Source of the DNA: a candidate division CSSED10-310 bacterium
GTDB taxonomy: Bacteria; CSSED10-310; JAFGDC01
DNA: 7,671 nucleotides
Assembly (NCBI GenBank): GCA_016932295.1
Contig: JAFGDC010000181.1
Location: forward strand, 1 to 7,671
Direction: 5' to 3'
The translations under genes and the position numbers were made by a program. The notes below the pieces were generated by a model. The model did not search any database. It saw only the letters and a list, made by a program, of their open reading frames with translations, and had not been told where the DNA came from. This document shows positions 5,866 through 7,671 of the stretch, in pieces. The stretch's first letter is position 1; each line of letters begins with the position of its first letter.

Positions 5866-7029
5866 ATGGAACCCCGGATCGAACGGTTGCTGTCATGGGC
5901 TGCTGGCGTGCCTGGTCCACCAACGAAAATCGAGTATTTTCCGACGTTTGAATGCAACAGTCACTGCATTTTCTGCCATCGCCGGGCATTGCCCCGGCAA
6001 GAGTGGCCGCCTGACCTGCCGGCGCCGCAGGCGATTCGCCTGGTGGAGGAATCAGCCTGTCTGGGCGTCATCGAATGGCACTTGATCGGGGGCGGTGAGC
6101 CGCTCGCCGCCGCAGTCACCCCTACCCTTATGTCGGCGATCAAGCAACATGGCATGTACGGGTACCTGAACACCAATGGCCAACTGTTCTCCCATGACCT
6201 GGTACGGAACCTCGTGAAACTCCGTTGGGATTACATCAAGATCAGCCTGCATGGGCACGATGCCGCCTCTCACGACCACATGACAGGGGTGCCGGGCAGC
6301 TTCGACAGGGTCATTGCGGCCCTCGCCTGGTTCCAGGAAGAGAAACGGGCGCACGGTGCCGTCCTGCCACGCCTGGAGATCGGCCCGGTCCTGAATCGGT
6401 TGAATTTCCAGCATCTGCCCGCACTGGTCGAACTCGCCGCTGGGTTCGGAGTCGCAGAGTTTCGTCCCCAGGCCATGACTGTTTATACCTTAGATTGTGA
6501 AGCGTTGAGGCTGCGGAACAGTGACCAAGAGGAATTGAACCGCCGGGTGGAAGAGGTGGCCGTTTTTGCTGAACGTCACGGAATGGTCACCAATATCAAC
6601 GACTTCAGACGGTTCGAGCTGGTCAGCGAGAGTAATCGGATGGACAAGGTTATCATGGCGGATGAAGCCGCGGCGGATACACATCCATTCCTCCTGGTGC
6701 CCTGTTATGAACCATTCTACCATCTTACCATTCATTCCTGGGGGCGGGTTGGAATCTGTGGATTCACCTCCATGGACAAGTGTCTCCCCCTGGCCGGTAA
6801 GAGCCTGGCCGATATCTGGTATGGTCCGGAGTTTCAGGCGGTGCGTCGGGATATGCTCGCCGGCCGCCTGCAGGACTATTGCTCCCATTGCGTGAGTGTA
6901 CTCGTGACCCAGAACGAGAGTATCCGCGCACAACTCAGACCGCTGCTGGCGCCGACGCTTCGGCAGAACCACGGCAAGTGGCGACGGTTTCTGGAGAAAT
7001 ACAATCCCATGAACAGGCGGCGGTCATGA
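5866..7029 (+). CDS. Radical SAM protein with SPASM-like C-terminal cluster domain
   Basis: This is a 387-residue cytoplasmic iron-sulfur enzyme that should cleave S-adenosylmethionine to start radical chemistry. The SAM-cluster motif is C30-x3-C34-x2-C37 (ECNSHCIFCHRR). It is followed by the SAM-binding GGGEP (75-79), a strand ending in NTNG (102-105) and ISLHG (126-130), the usual order of the radical SAM barrel. The C-terminal part has C280-x12-G293-x4-C298, then C339-x2-C342, matching a reduced SPASM arrangement able to hold one auxiliary [4Fe-4S] cluster; C306 is an extra candidate ligand. A basic tail (RRFLEKYNPMNRRRS) closes the protein. The substrate is unknown; SPASM relatives include peptide and protein modifiers as well as other enzymes. 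Its stop overlaps the next start as ATGA. The start gives an N-terminus (LLSWAAG) that aligns with the neighbour's LVGWAAG. Confidence 0.93.
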   Translation: MEPRIERLLSWAAGVPGPPTKIEYFPTFECNSHCIFCHRRALPRQEWPPDLPAPQAIRLVEESACLGVIEWHLIGGGEPLAAAVTPTLMSAIKQHGMYGYLNTNGQLFSHDLVRNLVKLRWDYIKISLHGHDAASHDHMTGVPGSFDRVIAALAWFQEEKRAHGAVLPRLEIGPVLNRLNFQHLPALVELAAGFGVAEFRPQAMTVYTLDCEALRLRNSDQEELNRRVEEVAVFAERHGMVTNINDFRRFELVSESNRMDKVIMADEAAADTHPFLLVPCYEPFYHLTIHSWGRVGICGFTSMDKCLPLAGKSLADIWYGPEFQAVRRDMLAGRLQDYCSHCVSVLVTQNESIRAQLRPLLAPTLRQNHGKWRRFLEKYNPMNRRRS

Positions 7030-7671
7030 CCCGGGATGATCACATTCTGCTGGATCGTCTGGTGGGCTGGGCTGCCGGTGAGGTGCAGCCACCCTTCAGG
7101 ATGGAGATAAATCCAACCGAGGTGTGCAACCTGGACTGCGTGTTCTGCAAACGCCGGGTTCTCGGCACTGCGCCGCGGGTCGAGGTGCCCGATGAACGGC
7201 TGCTGGACATCGTGGCGCAAGCCGCTCGGGCCGGTGTACGGCAATGGCGGATAGTGGGCGGCGGGGAACCCATGGCGCGACCCGTCACGGTCGAGGTGAT
7301 GACAGCCATCAAGGCTTTCGAGATGACGGGATACATGATCACCAATGGCACCTTGTTCAGTGACGATACCGTGGAGCGGCTGGTGGCGGCTGGCTGGGAC
7401 AACATCACCATCAGCCTGGACGGGCCCGAAGCGGAGGTGCATGACACGCTGCGTGGGGTGTCCGGCGCTTTCGGCCGTGTTCTGCGCGTGCTGGAATCAT
7501 TTAATCGCGCAAAAGACCGGCATAACTCCGTGAAACCATACATCAGCCTGCACCTGGTGCTGTGCAGCGCCAACTACAACCGCCTGGACGACATGCTGAA
7601 GCTGGCGGCCGGGCACCGGATCGGCTACCTGTTTGTTCAACCCTTGAACATTTATCACGACGAGGGTGCGA
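7026..7671 (+). CDS. Second radical SAM protein, truncated by the window edge
   Basis: This is the first 215 codons of a gene that continues past the window. The ATG at 7026 overlaps the preceding TGA, and there is no strong Shine-Dalgarno site, so translation is probably coupled to the upstream enzyme. Visible motifs are C34-x3-C38-x2-C41 (VCNLDCVFCKRR), GGGEP (78-82), a strand ending in ITNGTLF (105-111) and ISLDG (129-133). They follow the same order as in the upstream protein. HDTLRGVSGAFGRV here corresponds to HDHMTGVPGSFDRV there, and the N-termini also align, so the two are paralogues. The C-terminal half is outside the window, so whether it has a SPASM domain cannot be seen. The substrate is unknown. 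Confidence 0.92.
   Translation, partial: MTRDDHILLDRLVGWAAGEVQPPFRMEINPTEVCNLDCVFCKRRVLGTAPRVEVPDERLLDIVAQAARAGVRQWRIVGGGEPMARPVTVEVMTAIKAFEMTGYMITNGTLFSDDTVERLVAAGWDNITISLDGPEAEVHDTLRGVSGAFGRVLRVLESFNRAKDRHNSVKPYISLHLVLCSANYNRLDDMLKLAAGHRIGYLFVQPLNIYHDEGA

Noticed and set aside
6876..7573. Minus-strand frames of 177 and 188 codons
   Set aside because: They lie opposite the second radical SAM gene, whose motifs are clear on the + strand.

Overview
The window is a GC-rich bacterial segment with a short non-coding leader and three genes, all on the + strand. They are one very large secreted multidomain protein and two tandem, paralogous radical SAM enzymes; the second enzyme runs off the right edge. 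Nothing fixes the species. High GC, strong Shine-Dalgarno sites, a sigma70-type promoter and a long chain of Ig/FN3-like domains fit an uncultivated environmental bacterium with a large exported-protein repertoire. The phylum cannot be assigned from this sequence.

Layout. Positions 1-332 hold no convincing gene. They carry two abutting hairpins (64-84 and 85-124), a third hairpin (145-165) and an 8-bp inverted repeat (217-252). A well-formed promoter follows (TTGACT, 16-nt spacer, TATACT; 264-291), then a Shine-Dalgarno site (321-325). Positions 333-5777 encode a 1814-residue protein. Its order is: export signal or N-terminal membrane segment; two FN3-like domains; seven Ig-like repeats of about 100 residues, each with a D-x-A-G-N-type motif; a cohesin-like domain with an Asp-rich loop; two more Ig/FN3-like domains; three Ig-like repeats of another subtype; and a duplicated C-terminal domain marked by GGYW and WPxL. 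After an 88-nt gap with no clear terminator comes a 387-residue radical SAM protein with a SPASM-like C-terminal cysteine set (5866-7029). Its stop codon overlaps the start of a second radical SAM protein (7026 to the edge) as ATGA.

Working together (inference). The two radical SAM genes are almost certainly translationally coupled. They may be transcribed with the giant gene, because no terminator or good promoter separates them. SPASM-type enzymes often modify peptides or proteins, so one hypothesis is a surface or secreted protein paired with two maturases, with the duplicated C-terminal GGYW domain as a candidate recognition site. The sequence does not prove this, and the enzymes could equally belong to an operon that continues to the right.
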